A stretch of DNA of 30,925 nucleotides from assembly GCA_036897485.1 (NCBI GenBank), contig JAYMTF010000736.1, positions 1 to 30,925 of the forward strand. The letters are read 5' to 3'. Each line of letters starts with the position of its first letter. Positions within the stretch are counted from its first letter, which is position 1. Position numbers and translations under genes: made by a program. This DNA comes from Pelargonium nanum. Its lineage: Eukaryota; Streptophyta; Magnoliopsida; Geraniales; Geraniaceae. Positions 1 through 12,201 of this stretch are shown piece after piece. Under the pieces are notes generated by a model. It was not told the origin of the DNA. It was given only the letters and a program-made list of their open reading frames with translations, and ran no database searches.

Positions 1-23
1 AATGAGTGCCATTCTGCACCCCA

Positions 24-85
24 GTAATGAGCCGACTCGAACCCACGCATGACGAGCAAACTAACCCGTGCTCTACCTACTGACA
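24..85 (-). pseudogene. degenerate tRNA-like sequence (unassigned)
   Basis: On the minus strand a D-arm-like GGTAGAGCA is followed, 26 bases after GAGC, by GGTTCGAGTC, which is the normal spacing between D and T arms of a class I tRNA. The anticodon region can pair as ACGGG with CTCGT around an 8-base loop. The T stem does not close (GTGGG against CGGCT) and no acceptor stem pairs with the 3' side. By position the anticodon would read GTT (Asn), but the base before it is A instead of the invariant T, so no identity is claimed. The sequence resembles the minus-strand unit at 12202-12261 in length and 3' flank. Most likely a decayed or tRNA-derived sequence; chance resemblance is possible. Confidence 0.35.
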
Positions 86-1106
86 ACTGAATAGAAAAAC
101 TAAGACTAAGAAAATAAGAACATGAATCAGAAACCGTACACTTTACTACTGAACTACATTAAGAAGTATACAGGATGAGAAGAAGATATTTCTATTAAGT
201 GATTCCGTCTAAAGCTGGCCTTTCTGATTTCTAAATTAACAAGTAACGAAATCCTTATGTCTTAAGTTACTTACCCAAATATCTTCCTTTCAAACAAAGA
301 AGAAAAAGCTAAGGCAAACTAATCTAAATATAGTACATTAGTTACAGCAGTTCTATTAAGTAAGCAATTAGATATACAACTTTCGGATTTATTAAGATCG
401 GTATAAAGTTAGAATACTTTTTGCTTGTACTATCTTTGCTATCTGGGTATTAATTTAGAAAAAGTGAAAGGCCGAAATCTCTTTGAGAAAAAAAAGAGCT
501 TATTACCTTTTAACTATTTCAGTGAGTTTCCTAACTATTAGAAGTATTAGAAACCAGAAAGAGCTAGACTCTCTATATTAGACTTTAGAAACTTCAAAGA
601 CTTTAGCTACAAGCTAGAAAGAAACGAATCTAACAAATAACAAGCACTTACACTCTCTGAAAAGCTTCTCTCTTACGAGCCTTACCTGTCTGTAACTTCT
701 TTCCTAGCTCCTTTATGAGATATACCTAACTACTCTTCTCGAGAGCCTTTTTCTTACCTATCTTTGTAGCTTTCTTATGGGTTGTTAGGGATTCCCTGTC
801 TTGATTTAGTTACACTTACTTAGTTTACTCGACCAAAAGGTTAGGCTTTTTTCCTTTAGTACTATTAAAGTTAAGAAACTACCTCCTTTTTATTGCTAAA
901 ATGCTAAAAGTAAAGACTGTATTCCAGAGAAACTAACTGACCAATTTGCCTGTAAAAACCTAGAAACAAAAAAAGCTAACTAAGGAAATCTCCCTCTTTA
1001 GAATTCCTATATGCTCTATTCTAAACTTTTAAAGGCTCGCCTATCTTTCTTAATTACAATTTCCCGGTTATACTAATTTATAACATAACTTAAAAAAGAC
1101 AGCGCA
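86..1106. other. AT-rich intergenic sequence, no gene recognised
   Basis: No protein gene or RNA gene could be recognised on either strand. Stops are frequent in all frames. From about 620 to 790 the plus strand is clearly richer in C than G, a bias seen again at 24300-25150 and 27700-28740. One GGANTCC palindrome lies at 789-795. Confidence 0.6.
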
Positions 1107-1130
1107 CAGGTTCAAGTCCTGCTATACCCA
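1107..1130 (+). pseudogene. 3' fragment of mitochondrial tRNA-Lys
   Basis: These 24 bases read as most of the T arm plus the 3' acceptor strand of plant mitochondrial tRNA-Lys(UUU): CAGG, the loop TTCAAGT, CCTGC, then TATACCC and the discriminator A. By memory the match to the canonical 3' end is complete over these 24 bases. Just upstream the sequence departs (GCGCA in place of the variable loop and first T-stem base), and no D arm, anticodon arm or 5' acceptor strand is present within 100 bases. It is therefore a fragment that cannot form a tRNA. It may be a recombination remnant or, less likely, a relic used as a 3'-processing signal (t-element). Confidence 0.55.
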
Positions 1131-4100
1131 GTAAGATACAAGAAGACTCTTAGTAACCTCGTAACAAGTTGCTAAAGGGCCCTAATATCACAGAAGAACT
1201 CTAATTGCATTCTTATTAGACTTGAATCTGTATCTCCTATTAAGAACGTTAAGAAGAGAAACCCGAAGGGGCGCTATACTATTAATTATATGTGAGCACC
1301 TTTTCCTTTTTTTTCTACAAGCTTTCTTGTTATCCTATATAAAAGAGCATGCTTTGCTGGGAAGTTTACTATCTATTGTAAAAGAGAAGTGCCTTTTAGA
1401 GTTGTTATGAGGATTCTTGCTCTCTAATAAAATGGAGGTTGATGAATCCTTTACTTGGTATATGCAAAAATTGAGATTAAGAACGTTAGTAAATAGAAAG
1501 AGTAATAAAAATCCGGTAGGCTTAAACCATTAGCAGTCGGGCATTGTCTTTGTACAGGTAGTACTCAAAAGAGAAAAGCTATTCTTAAAGGAGTAAAAAT
1601 GAACCACATTCAATGGGCCTTATTAATCGTTATTAGGATGCTGCTTTTTTCATAGGAATTCAAATCCTCTACTAAACTAAAGACTTTCTCGGGTTCCTTT
1701 GTTAGGAGAAAAATACTACTATAAATCAAGATTTGAGAGTTTACAGAACTAGAACAAATTCCCCGGCTGCTAAAGGTTAAATTCGCAAGAGGGAACCCCA
1801 TGGGAACCTATAAAAATGCGTTATATAATTAGGAGCACTTCTTAGTTGAAACCTGTACCGATTATAAAAGGTTTAGAATACTCTTTCATTGTTTTGTCGT
1901 CCCAATACCTGGTCCTAAATTCATTGATTATAAAGTCCACAAGGCAAGCTACTCATGAAAAAGTCACGTGAGTCATAGCTGATGGGAGCAGTCCCACATC
2001 AGAATCAAGGAAATATAGCACAGGAAACCTAGAATATAATAACAAAAATTGAAAGGAAAGCTTTATATATGTGTAATATCAGAAGTTGATTTAGTTCTGA
2101 CATGACTTTGTTTCTTTTCTAAGAGAGTTCCTTATGTTATGATACACATACATGATCTCCTGTTTAACTAGTAGAAGCGCCTTTATAGACAAAAAGGAAG
2201 GCTCTAATATTACATTAAAAGTAAGCCAGCAGCTTGTTATATAAACTGGAATACTGGCCAAGGTCTACGCCCCCTTTGTTAGGTGTGTAGTAATTAAGTA
2301 TTATCCCATACTAACAGTGGGGTACAAGAGTAAAGGACTTTATGTCATCGAGTGAGGAATTGCTTAAAACTTTTCATGACCGAGGATGCTGGAGTAAATA
2401 TTCAAAGTGTTATACCACATAAACTGAAGAGGAATGCGAAAAATACTCATTTTTAATCACTTATATAATAGACTCTTACTCTATAGCTTACTCTTAATCC
2501 TATTCTTAAGTTTACAGATCTCGTTCTAAAAGAATTCCTCCAAGAAACAGAAAAGGAGTTTTAAGTCGTGAAATAAACAAGCACTTTTAAGAAAGTTCAG
2601 TGTTGTTTGTTATATACTCTATAAATTATATGGAATTCATATAAATAAGCTTTTTAGAGTAACCAAGCGATAATATATCTTAACCATAAAAAATGAGCAC
2701 ACTGTTCCGTAATTTACCATCTACTCCTTCTAAGCTGTTTGATTCTTTACGCGGCTACCTATTAAGGACTTCCAGTTGTCCTCCCCAGATAAACATTAAT
2801 GCATATGAAATTCAAATACTTGGTTACAGTTAATATAGGTGTCAGTATTTTGGACTTGGATATATAAACGTAAAAAGGAAATTTAGAGATTTACAACTAA
2901 GGATGTTAAGCTTTATACTTTACTTTGATACGAGACTCTAAAGCGGATTCCTTCCCAACGAGTGCCTGTGGACTTACCCCGTTCATTTTACATATACTTT
3001 AATAAAGTCCTTTTTTTCCTATTGATATGAAAAGTTGTACTCGATAACTCGGATGCTTAAAAAATATAAAAAAGACTTAGGTATGTTTTTTCCTAAAATG
3101 TAGCTAATGGAAAACGCAGGTAATATAATCCCGATTTACTTGTAAGGTTGTCTTACTAATATAAGATAAAAGGACCTTTTAACAGAAAGTTAAAGTACTG
3201 AAAACTTTATCAGTTCTTGGTTTGTGAAATAAGGGATTTCATTCAACTTTATTTCAAAATAGATGTCAATATAGAGTATCCTAGAGGATATAACTTTAGC
3301 TATCGCATGCTGGCCGTGCTTTTAAACTCGTGCAGTATCCACTAAATAACTAGCTCTAAATATTCGAGTAAACTTTGATAGCTTATTCTAAATTTTCCGT
3401 TTCGGATAAGACTATTATACAAACGAAGGACAAAAGTTAAGCTTTCCCTTGAGATATATTTTAACTCACCCGGTTAAGTATTTTATGGGAATGCCAAACA
3501 TAAAAATCCTTGTATAAACTTCCGCTTTCGTAATCTTAAATTCTACATTTTCAATATAAACTGGTATTTATTTAAAACTTAAATTTCATAAGGCAAAATC
3601 CTCGGAAGTTCTTTTTTAGGTGCGCGCGTACTGAGAGTTACTAATAATGTGGGATAATCGAGGGATAGAAGTGCTCGCTAAGCTGACTAGGACATAAAAA
3701 TAAGAATTAGTTTAAACCCCTAAGTGAAACCCCGCAATCATCAAAAATATTCTGAATTTTACCAGCATGAGTGGAGTACTCAATTGTAGCTATAAGGTGT
3801 ATCCCCAAAAAATTCAAAAGGATTCAGAAATGAGTGAGCGTATTAAAAACATTCTTATTTCAGTCTGATTCACTATACTAAAAATCTATTATTATACCGA
3901 AGTAAGTTGCGGTCTAGTTAAAGACATATCACATAAATAGACATGAATAGACTAGGAAGCTACAGCTTTGGAAGAGCTTGACCTTATATTTATATTTTTT
4001 TAAAAAGAGTATATTATAGTAAACACAGAAAGATAGCCTATCCTATTTAACATTTTACAGGTTTACCCTTCTTAATTAGAAATCCCCTGCACTGTGCACT

Positions 4101-5393
4101 GTAGTAAGGTTTACAAAAAAAATCGTAAAGAAATCTTGTTTAGAAACGAGTTCAGTTTAGTATTATAGAGAAACTTTTTGTATTGATGGGAGCTTTTTAT
4201 CCAAGGGATTTCATGAGTGCAAAGAAAAAGGGGCTGTTGTTAAGAAATTGTAGATAGAAGCCGCGTAAGCAGTTAAAATTATAGGATATTTAACTTTATT
4301 AGTGTGCCCCTAACGGATTTATTCTTAAGTTAAGCAAGCGCTGACTAAGGGGTAGAAAGCCTCTTTTTTAGTAGTTGTTCCTAAATGTAGAACCTAATTA
4401 AATACTGAATATAATTTTACAACAATTAAAGGATTATTATTCGGAATTCCTAACTACGGGACTCGAGCACTTGGGTTAATTAATACCCCCCTTTTTTCAA
4501 TCAGAACCATTTGCGTACCTATCCCAGTTAATCAATCACACAATTGCTATTATTTAACAGCATAGCTATTTTCTGACTTATTTGTCTTTTTAAAATCCAA
4601 AATAAACTAGCAAGCTAAAAATGTAAATTACAGGCTTAGAGGGGCTCCTATTGCAATAACGAAGTCTGCTATATCAATCGAGTAAAAGCAATTATATACA
4701 GTTCAAAAGCTTTGTTAGTGCCCTATCTTAGTTTTATCTATTCGATTATTTATACCTTTTTTTTCAAGAAGTTCGCACTAATATTTAGTTCTAAGTAGCC
4801 CCCTAGTCGATAGCTCCTTAGCAATACCGAAGAATAAGTCAAAAAGTCCTTAGAAATTTGATAATAGAATCCCCAGAAGGAAGAACCAAAAAGAATTATA
4901 ACTCTCTAAAAAGGACTCTTCTATCTACAGGATACAAAGGGTCTTCTAAAAAAAATCCTTTTTGTTATGAGTTTCTCAAAGATCAATTCTCGATAAAACA
5001 AGAGTTTCCTGTTCAAGAGTTAGCGTGTATACTATGAAAAAGAAGGTTCCTGCTTTTTAGAAAAACTCCTTTGCTTGTTACTGAACTTATATACCCTTAG
5101 CCATTCATTTTTATTTGTAAATATACGACTCGGGATGGACTTGTACTTTGTTAGGAATAAGTAGGACCCTACATAGGCATTATAGAACATTATAGAATCA
5201 GAAAGGGATATCGGGGCTCTTTCACTTCCGTTTAGCTAGTCAAACTTTGGCTGGAATTTCCATGTAAGAAAACAGCTTGCCTATTAACAATTCTTGTGGT
5301 AGGAAGTCCTTCTTTTTATTAATTAAGTCTCACCAAATGAAATATTGTATAAGATACTCGTAGGATAAGGTTGGATTTTTTTCTAGTTCTATA
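1131..5393. other. long AT-rich gene-free stretch
   Basis: No gene was recognised in about 4.3 kb. Open frames beginning in this stretch are short, and those near 1222 and 1610 are under 65 codons and consistent with chance. Visible small structures are a 10-bp tandem duplication (CATTATAGAA twice, 5178-5197), a GGANTCC palindrome at 2945-2951 and GGAATTCC at 4443-4450. The T-rich and A-rich runs are unremarkable for this composition. Confidence 0.55.
5178..5197. repeat. 10-bp tandem duplication
   Basis: CATTATAGAA occurs twice in direct succession. This is a short slippage-type repeat with no evident function. Confidence 0.6.
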
Positions 5394-5756
5394 ATGACGT
5401 ACCCAAAAAGGGGATGCTCTTATAAGCAGAGTATAGATTCCAGGCCCTCTTTATTTGTAAAAACAAGCAACCCCGCTTTATATCCCCAAAAACTCTATAG
5501 AAATTTAGTATATCCGCTAAGAATTGGCTTATTAAATACCATAAATTTAACTATCCTGGGCATGAATCCAGCAAAAAGCTATACTTCTTTTCTCTCATTA
5601 GGAGGGCTCTACTTTGGTAAAAAAACCTCCTCCATCAAACATCAAAGAAAACTAGGGACTCCCCTTGATTTTAAAGCTTCACTTCTTGAATTAATAATCT
5701 GGAACAAACGAGTTTCTCTAAAGCCTAAATTTCTTGCTTCTAACTTTAAGAGTTAG
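5394..5756 (+). CDS. unrecognised open frame, 120 aa, basic
   Basis: An ATG-started frame of 120 codons ending in TAG. The product is lysine-rich and basic (several KR, KK and RK pairs) with no clear membrane segment and no motif I recognise; it does not resemble any standard plant mitochondrial protein I can recall. At this AT content I would roughly expect about half an open frame of this length by chance in the window, so it may not be a gene. No ribosome-binding or promoter element is evident, as is usual for plant mitochondria. It lies on the same strand as the longer open frame 600 bases downstream and as the rRNA. It could be a chance frame, a chimeric mitochondrial ORF, or a fragment of a ribosomal protein too diverged to see. 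Confidence 0.15.
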   Translation: MTYPKRGCSYKQSIDSRPSLFVKTSNPALYPQKLYRNLVYPLRIGLLNTINLTILGMNPAKSYTSFLSLGGLYFGKKTSSIKHQRKLGTPLDFKASLLELIIWNKRVSLKPKFLASNFKS

Positions 5757-6358
5757 ACTTCTAGCTAGTTCCTCAAATAAGGTGCTGTCCGCGGGGAAAC
5801 CCTTTAATCATTATAAGATATAAATATACAAACTTACTTACAGGTCCCCTTTAAAGTAGTATGAATTTTCCTCTTCAACAGCCTGTGCCGGGCTAGGGCA
5901 GTATATAAAAAGGAGAGTGCTAAATACAAATATAAAGTGTGTTACGTCTTGTATTAAGGTTAGACTAGGGGCACCCGCTCCTTTGATTTGAATAATTAAA
6001 AATTACGGGTCTCTGTTAAGTTAAAAAGGGGGCCCTGACACTTACCGATTCTGAGTAAAGTCTATCAGATGTTATCTCTATTCTATCTTTTAACGATGCT
6101 ATTAGTCTTTCTTCTTACAAACATATTTTGTAACACTTAGCTGATATTAAAGTTACTTCAAAAATTAAGTGAACACATCCAGATTGCAAGCTTGTTTTTT
6201 AACCATAAATAGAATTAGGAAGACAGACTTTACTAACTAGAATCCCCTCAAAGATAGAATCACAGCAGTTGGGCACAAGGAAAGGTCGGGAATTCCAATT
6301 CTAGTATAGCAAAGAGTAGTCTTTAGAGGAATACGGGAGTCTAAGATGGGTTTAGTTA
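5757..6358. other. intergenic between two open frames
   Basis: About 600 bases with stops in all frames and no recognised gene. It contains one GGAAACCC word at 5795-5802, within a C/G-rich patch, and GGAATTCC at 6289-6296. Confidence 0.5.
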
Positions 6359-6838
6359 TTGAAAGTCTATCCCTCTTGTAACGAGAGTAGAAGGTATCGG
6401 CAATCTGGAAAAGCTAGTAGTAAATCCAGGAGTTTAAGAAGAGTACCACAACAAGGAGACAAGTGGATCCTAGTTCGCTTGTTAAGACAAAAGTTGCACA
6501 CTCTAGAAAGATACGCTTATCTGAGCATCTCCTGGGGCTCCGTAAATATAGTAATGTCTCTTTTAGGACCCCTTACCAGGAATTTCTTATACCATAGATT
6601 TAGGTTTCCAACAGTGGATCTCCTCTACCCCTACATCTTTCAAATATCCAAGGGGAATAATCAAGAGTTAGCTACTAGATATTACTCGCTTAAAGTCTTT
6701 TGTCCTAACCCTGAGTCTATGCTTGACCTAACTTTAATAGAAAGATTCAATATTGTCGGTAGTACAAAAACTATTTCTCTAAACTCCTTAGACACCAATA
6801 CTAACAATGAAGTTAGAACCTTTTTTTATTTGGGATAA
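6359..6838 (+). CDS. unrecognised open frame, up to 159 aa
   Basis: This is the longest open frame in the window. The frame is open from just after a TAG at 6353, and the longest reading begins at TTG at 6359; the first ATG is at 6554 and gives 94 residues (from MSLLGPL). The first ~50 residues are strongly basic (RRYR, SKSRSLRR, VRLLRQK), the remainder is mixed and ends near FFYLG. No known domain or plant mitochondrial family is evident. Given frequent stops, a 159-codon frame is rare by chance here (rough expectation well under one), which is the main argument for it. If real, the start may be ATG at 6554 or a codon created by RNA editing. It may also be a diverged ribosomal protein gene or a lineage-specific ORF. 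Confidence 0.2.
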   Translation: MKVYPSCNESRRYRQSGKASSKSRSLRRVPQQGDKWILVRLLRQKLHTLERYAYLSISWGSVNIVMSLLGPLTRNFLYHRFRFPTVDLLYPYIFQISKGNNQELATRYYSLKVFCPNPESMLDLTLIERFNIVGSTKTISLNSLDTNTNNEVRTFFYLG

Positions 6839-9604
6839 CCTAATATGTATTACTAACGAGCCCTCTTAGTCACTCAACTCTTCGAGCTTGGAAAGTCCTG
6901 ACAAGGACGTCTAAAAACCAGTTAAGCTTCGTAAAATTCTATAATAAATGGCCCGCGTTTAAAGTACCCTAACCAAAGTTCCTTTATATTTACTAGCTTA
7001 AAATAGATAAGGTTTGAACCCAGAGTTAGCTTTACTTGGAAAAATGTCGAATCAAGGACTACACCAACTCTAGGGAACCTCGCAAAATATATAGAAGAAT
7101 TTTATATCTCTATTCTACGCAATTCACTTGACAAATATAGGGTTCAGTTAAAGGTATCGGCTGGGCATTCCTAAAAACTTTTTTTTTTTGAAATAAAATT
7201 ATTAGGATAAGAATAAAGTTGCGGTTTTACAAAGAAGCTAGAGTTTTTGCTTCAATTTAGCAAAGTAACGCGGGGCCTTTTAATACAGAAATTATAGTGT
7301 GGGCAGGGCAGTAGAATAACTATGGACTCTATTTTAATTTATAGTATAGAAAAAAGGTTTTGGAGGTATATTCCCAGTCGATAAATAGGGTTTTTAGGCA
7401 ATATCAGGTCTCCGCTTAGTCTAAGGCAGAAAATTAGACTCTACTAATTTAATTACCAAAGAAGGGACCCTTAAATTAGCTTTCCCAGCGTAGGAGTGCT
7501 GGTTGAAAAGGGGAACTTGCTATATATTAATCGGAAATTAATTAAATCAAGAATTAAAAGAATAAGGGATCCTAACTAGTCCACTAAACAAATTTAACTA
7601 AGAAATATCCCGAATTTAAAACTGATTTGCCTTCGTAATTGATACCAGAAAGAGCCGATACACTTCCTATTTGCCCCGTGTATGCCCTTCCTAACTGTAT
7701 GCACTCACGAGTTTAAGGGAATACCCTTTACTTTTTTATTAGTGGGTCAACAGGGGCTAGATAAAATATAGAATTTTGGGTAGTCTACAAGAGGTATACT
7801 AAAGAGTTAGTTATTGATAAATATGCCGATCGAGCCGGGGTTTAATAAGATACTGGGTATTAAAAAATACATTTTAACAAGTTTATAATATTTTGAATAG
7901 GGCACAGCAAAGCACGGCTAAGAAAAAAGAGTTTCACCTGTAGTCTTTATACTGTATCCGTTTTTAGGGAAGGCCTTGTAATAGGTATGCTTTGAGTAAA
8001 TATAAAGTTCTAGTAAAACCCTGTAAAAAATATAATTATATATGGGATACCTTTATTTATTCGGGTACTATATGAAATGCTCTCGTGTGACTTTGCAGAA
8101 AGGGGCGGTGTATTAGAATATTATGTGGGCGACCCCAACACGAGTAGAACCTTGATACTGAGTGAGGTTAAAAACTTAATTTCGAAATCATAGTGAAATT
8201 TCAGCGACTTAAAAAGGGTGTACTCTACTTGAAAAACTATGAATGGGGCTCTCTGCACGTGATCCTAGTGGATATTTCTTACCAAGCCCCGATATTATGA
8301 GTTACACGTTATTTTGAGAATTACTTTAAAAATATATATGAAACATACGTGTCTCTATAATTTAAGTAATTAGACTAGCTTTTCCAGTCTATTATTATAG
8401 TTTATAGTTTTACTTGACTTCAGGAGTTCCTCTATTTGCATTACTTACTATAAAGATACAGAATATAATATTAACAAATAAGCGCCTTGTCAGATAGTTT
8501 TCATCTATAGATAAGTCTTGGAAAGCTCTTATATGGGTCCCCTATTATTAAGTTCTTGAATTTGCAGAGTCACCGGATAGTCGGCATTTTTATCACCGGC
8601 ACAATAGTTGAGCCCCTTTTGCGGCTTTGGCCTAAGCTTTAAAACATTTAAATAGTAATTTTAATGAGTGTTACTCTTACGAGTATACTATATGATATTG
8701 TTGAAACTCCTAAAAAAGTAGCAATCCAGAGCTCAATGCAAATCCGTGGGTTAGATAGGATCCAGCTTCTTAGCTTACTAGGAATTATTGCTTTATCAAG
8801 TTTCACAAGAACTAAGGCTAAAACTAAACTAGTAGTTTAGTATTTTCCTTGATATTAGATAAAATCCGAGGTGAATCTAGTGAAACTTCTGGAGTAATTT
8901 AGCAGTATTAAGAATTTGAGGTTTAGCCTCACAAAGCGGTCTGTATAGTACATCGTACGAAGTAAAGGAAAAGTAAGTTTTATGTCATAATATTTACCAA
9001 GGGATCGTGGGTATCCAGTATAACAGTTTTTGAGATACTCGTTTCGTAACACAACCTAGAATTTGGCATAGCCGTTCAATTGAGAGTCCTATTTTTTTTG
9101 TTTTCTGAGCTACCTAGACGCTTGAAAGTTAAGAGGTTCCTCTGTTATATTACTCGTTTCAGGATAGGTACGAGGCGAATCACTTGTTCAACAAAAAGTA
9201 CCCAAAAACTCTTATATATATGAATAAAAAAGGAACGTCGAAGAAAAAAGAATCGAACTAAAAAATTAGGAGTTTGTTTTTGTCTGCAATATAATAGAAA
9301 CTTTTCTAATATCCTCCAAGCTAATGGGAAATAGACGCAGTTACTGCTTGGTAGTCAATTTAGTGAAAGAGAGTTCTGCTCGAAATGGGGTACAGGCGTC
9401 TTGGAGATATAAAGCACCTCCTAAGATACATTGTAATTTATATGTCTTTTACTGCCTGATATTTCTAAGGAATTCCTTTAATAAACTGGATCTCGTAGAT
9501 AGAGACTTTTGCAAAAAAGAGGATTAAGAAGAATCTCAGGCAGTTGCATCACTTTACCAAGAGCTTCTTTTATCACATGGTAAAATGTTATTCAAGTCAG
9601 GGGC
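6839..9604. other. AT-rich gene-free stretch
   Basis: No gene recognised in about 2.8 kb. It includes a long T run near 7180-7190, a possible T-arm-like GGGTTCAAACC on the minus strand near 7009-7019 with no other tRNA parts, and GGAATTCC at 9469-9476. The minus-strand open frame at 8855-9052 (65 codons) and plus frame at 9324-9527 (67 codons) are at the length expected by chance. Confidence 0.5.
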
Positions 9605-9632
9605 TGGTCCTAGGTTCGAATCTAACATACCT
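9605..9632 (+). pseudogene. T-arm-like tRNA fragment
   Basis: CTAGGTTCGAATCTAAC resembles a T arm but the stem is broken at the third pair, and neither a matching D arm nor an anticodon arm lies at proper spacing upstream. The short 3' extension ACATACCT could be a relic of an acceptor strand. Weak; resemblance may be accidental. Confidence 0.2.
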
Positions 9633-11973
9633 AAATAATTAAAAAAGCCCTTCAATTGTTTAAGTTTAAACTCTGTCTGCAAGGTCTTAATTCGGTATCT
9701 ATTTCCCGGATTTAGTTAACCTACAAGGGAATCCCGCGCCCCCAAAGTCTAGCTGAGTGTGTCTCCTATGTATCTCAATTAAGATCTTGCAGACCTGGGC
9801 GATATTCGGACCTATCCTATTTTTGCTCCGTTTTATTTAGTAAAGTAAACCGTTTTTAAGTCCTATTCTATTAATTTAGTTTAGTATAAGTCCCTCATCT
9901 TGAATAAATACAACTATAAAATCATAATATTATATACCACTAGAGCTAGTTTGACCTCCAAATGCGTAGAATTCTTTTTCAGGATTTTCAGGAGTCCCTT
10001 AATTACAAGTATAGTATATAACCTCTTTACAATTAAAATTGGTTTAGTATTAGAATACCCACCCCTACTGATAAAGGGCAGAACCTGGAATTGAGAAGCG
10101 ATTAAAATCTTACTTATATATTACCAAAAGTTTATTATATCAAAATAGAGTACCTTAAAGCCAGAAACCGGGTTAGATACTACACAAAACAAAGAAGCTC
10201 CCTTCTAAAAATTATAGCAAGTATGAGTCTCCGGGTCAATGCAATGAAAGAAGCTCTCTCATTGTCGGTATTGTAATAATAATAATTTATAAATACAGAA
10301 AAACCAGACAAAGAGTTAATAAGACCAAGTCTCTTATAGAATCCCACGGCACACCTCCAAACAAGGTTTTTTTTCTTTTTACGGACTCCCTTGAGTTTCC
10401 ATAAGACTTAGCTTAGTAGAACCCTTTTCCTAAAATGTAGTCTTTTATAGGACTCTTCTTTTGCAAGGTAAGTAAGGAATGAATACCAGCAAGTTTTTAA
10501 TCGTGAAAGTATATACGAAAGTGGGAGGTAATACGGAATTTCATATATAATGTAACTCTTTTCTTTACAACTCGGCTCCTTGCTCTAGGTATTTATATTA
10601 AAGAAGTATATTTGCTTAGAGGAACCACGAGGCAAGATTTAGCTTGTTTTTTTTAGAGTTTTCAGTAAATAGGGAATTTTAATTATAAAGTATTTATTCT
10701 TAATACGATAACTGGAGGTATTTCTAGAGCTATTAGTTTCTTACATATTTCTCTGTCAACTAATGTAGAATCTGATAACTTATTTTGTAAAAAAACTTCC
10801 TTCCAAATCCAGTATTAATAAAGTCTTAGGAGAAGTCCTTTGCTAGTACTAATCCTACAATTCTTTTCAATAGAATTCTTTTTGACAAGACAACGATTGG
10901 TATTTGCTAGATGCTGTAGCAAAATTGGGGAAGATAAACCAGTATAAAAAGTCAAGTTTTTAATGTCAAATTGACTCTTTTGTCTTATTGAAACTGTTAT
11001 TTGTCCGATTTTATTAATTTCGGATTTGTCCTAGTTGTTCGGTTTCTAGTTTCTCGGTTAAGGTCCTATAAAGAGTCTAAGACATAAGAGGTAAGAGGCT
11101 TCCAAAAGGTTTCTTTCCATTTTATTAAACGGTGCATTCACAAAGTTGACTGGGTTGCTTTGTATTCTCTTAAGGGTAGGTATACACAAATATTTAGATC
11201 TAAAATTTTTAATTAGAACCCATATGTAAATAAGAAAGAGGCTAATGAATAATTTATTTAATACTCTCTAATTACACCTAAGGCATACTTTGAGACTAGA
11301 ACCGATATGACCGAAAGAACTCTTTGTAACAACTGATTATGAACGGATAATCGGGTAATTAAGTAGGTCTCGAGCACATAAAGGAGCCAGAGTACAGCGT
11401 ACTTATTTACGGGAGCAGCTCTTATGTCCAAGTCTAAATAAGCTATTTGTTTAGTTTTTACGATTGAGAGTAAGTAAACTCCTTGAAGATCATCTCAAAA
11501 CATAAGTATTTAAATACGATGAAGAAAGTATCAAAGGCTACTACTTATTGAATCGCTTCCAGGGGTTTTATAAAATGGCAACCAAAATACTACGGCAAAT
11601 CGAAGACATGGACTTAGTGACTGTAGGAAATAAGAAGGCCCTTTTTCTAGTTTCAATAGAAGATAGCAATTCTAAATTAGTAAAATAAAAAACTAGGAAT
11701 AAAACCCTCGCTTTATCTTGGATTTGAAAGGTTTAGAATCAAGGCTCATATAAGCTTTGATGGCATTGTAAATAATATATTTGCTATACTAAGCAAACAT
11801 AAAATTTCAAGCGTAAACTGAAAGATATAATCATTTGTCTAAGTCAAAAAGGTTATCTAAAAAAAAGTTCTTTTATAGGTTTTTAAAAAGAATATTATTT
11901 ATACTACTTTATAAAATATATACCGGATTTTCTGTTATGAATATTTCATAGACATAAGTCGAGTACAGTGCCC
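9633..11973. other. AT-rich gene-free stretch
   Basis: About 2.3 kb without a recognised gene. It has GGACTCC at 10383-10389 and GGACTCT at 10450-10456. The open frame starting at TTG 9900 (64 codons) is of chance length. Confidence 0.5.
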
Positions 11974-12024
11974 ATTATACAGTTGAGTTGGATAGAGCAA
12001 GGGACTCATTGGTTCGAAATCTTT
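11974..12024 (+). pseudogene. collapsed tRNA remnant, tRNA-Phe-like
   Basis: A convincing D arm (AGTTGGATAGAGCAAGGGACT) is followed after only four bases by GGTTCGAAATC, a T-loop-like motif. In plant mitochondrial/plastid-like tRNA-Phe the corresponding order is D arm, GAGCAAAGGACT, anticodon loop, then GTGGTTCGAATCC, so this reads as a tRNA-Phe-type gene whose anticodon loop, 3' anticodon stem and variable loop have been deleted. It cannot fold as a tRNA. It is the first of several tRNA-like pieces packed into about 400 bases. Confidence 0.4.
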
Positions 12025-12201
12025 TGTTGAAGACAAAGAAAATTGAGCCAAAGCTACGGAGTCGAAATAAGACGCAATCCTATAGATTTTCTGAACATTT
12101 TTAAGTACTTTAGAGTATAAGATACACCTAATTACCACCGAGCTTCTTCAAACGAAACTAGTGTTTTCTATAGTTTTTCTAGCACGCCAAACAGTACTTT
12201 T

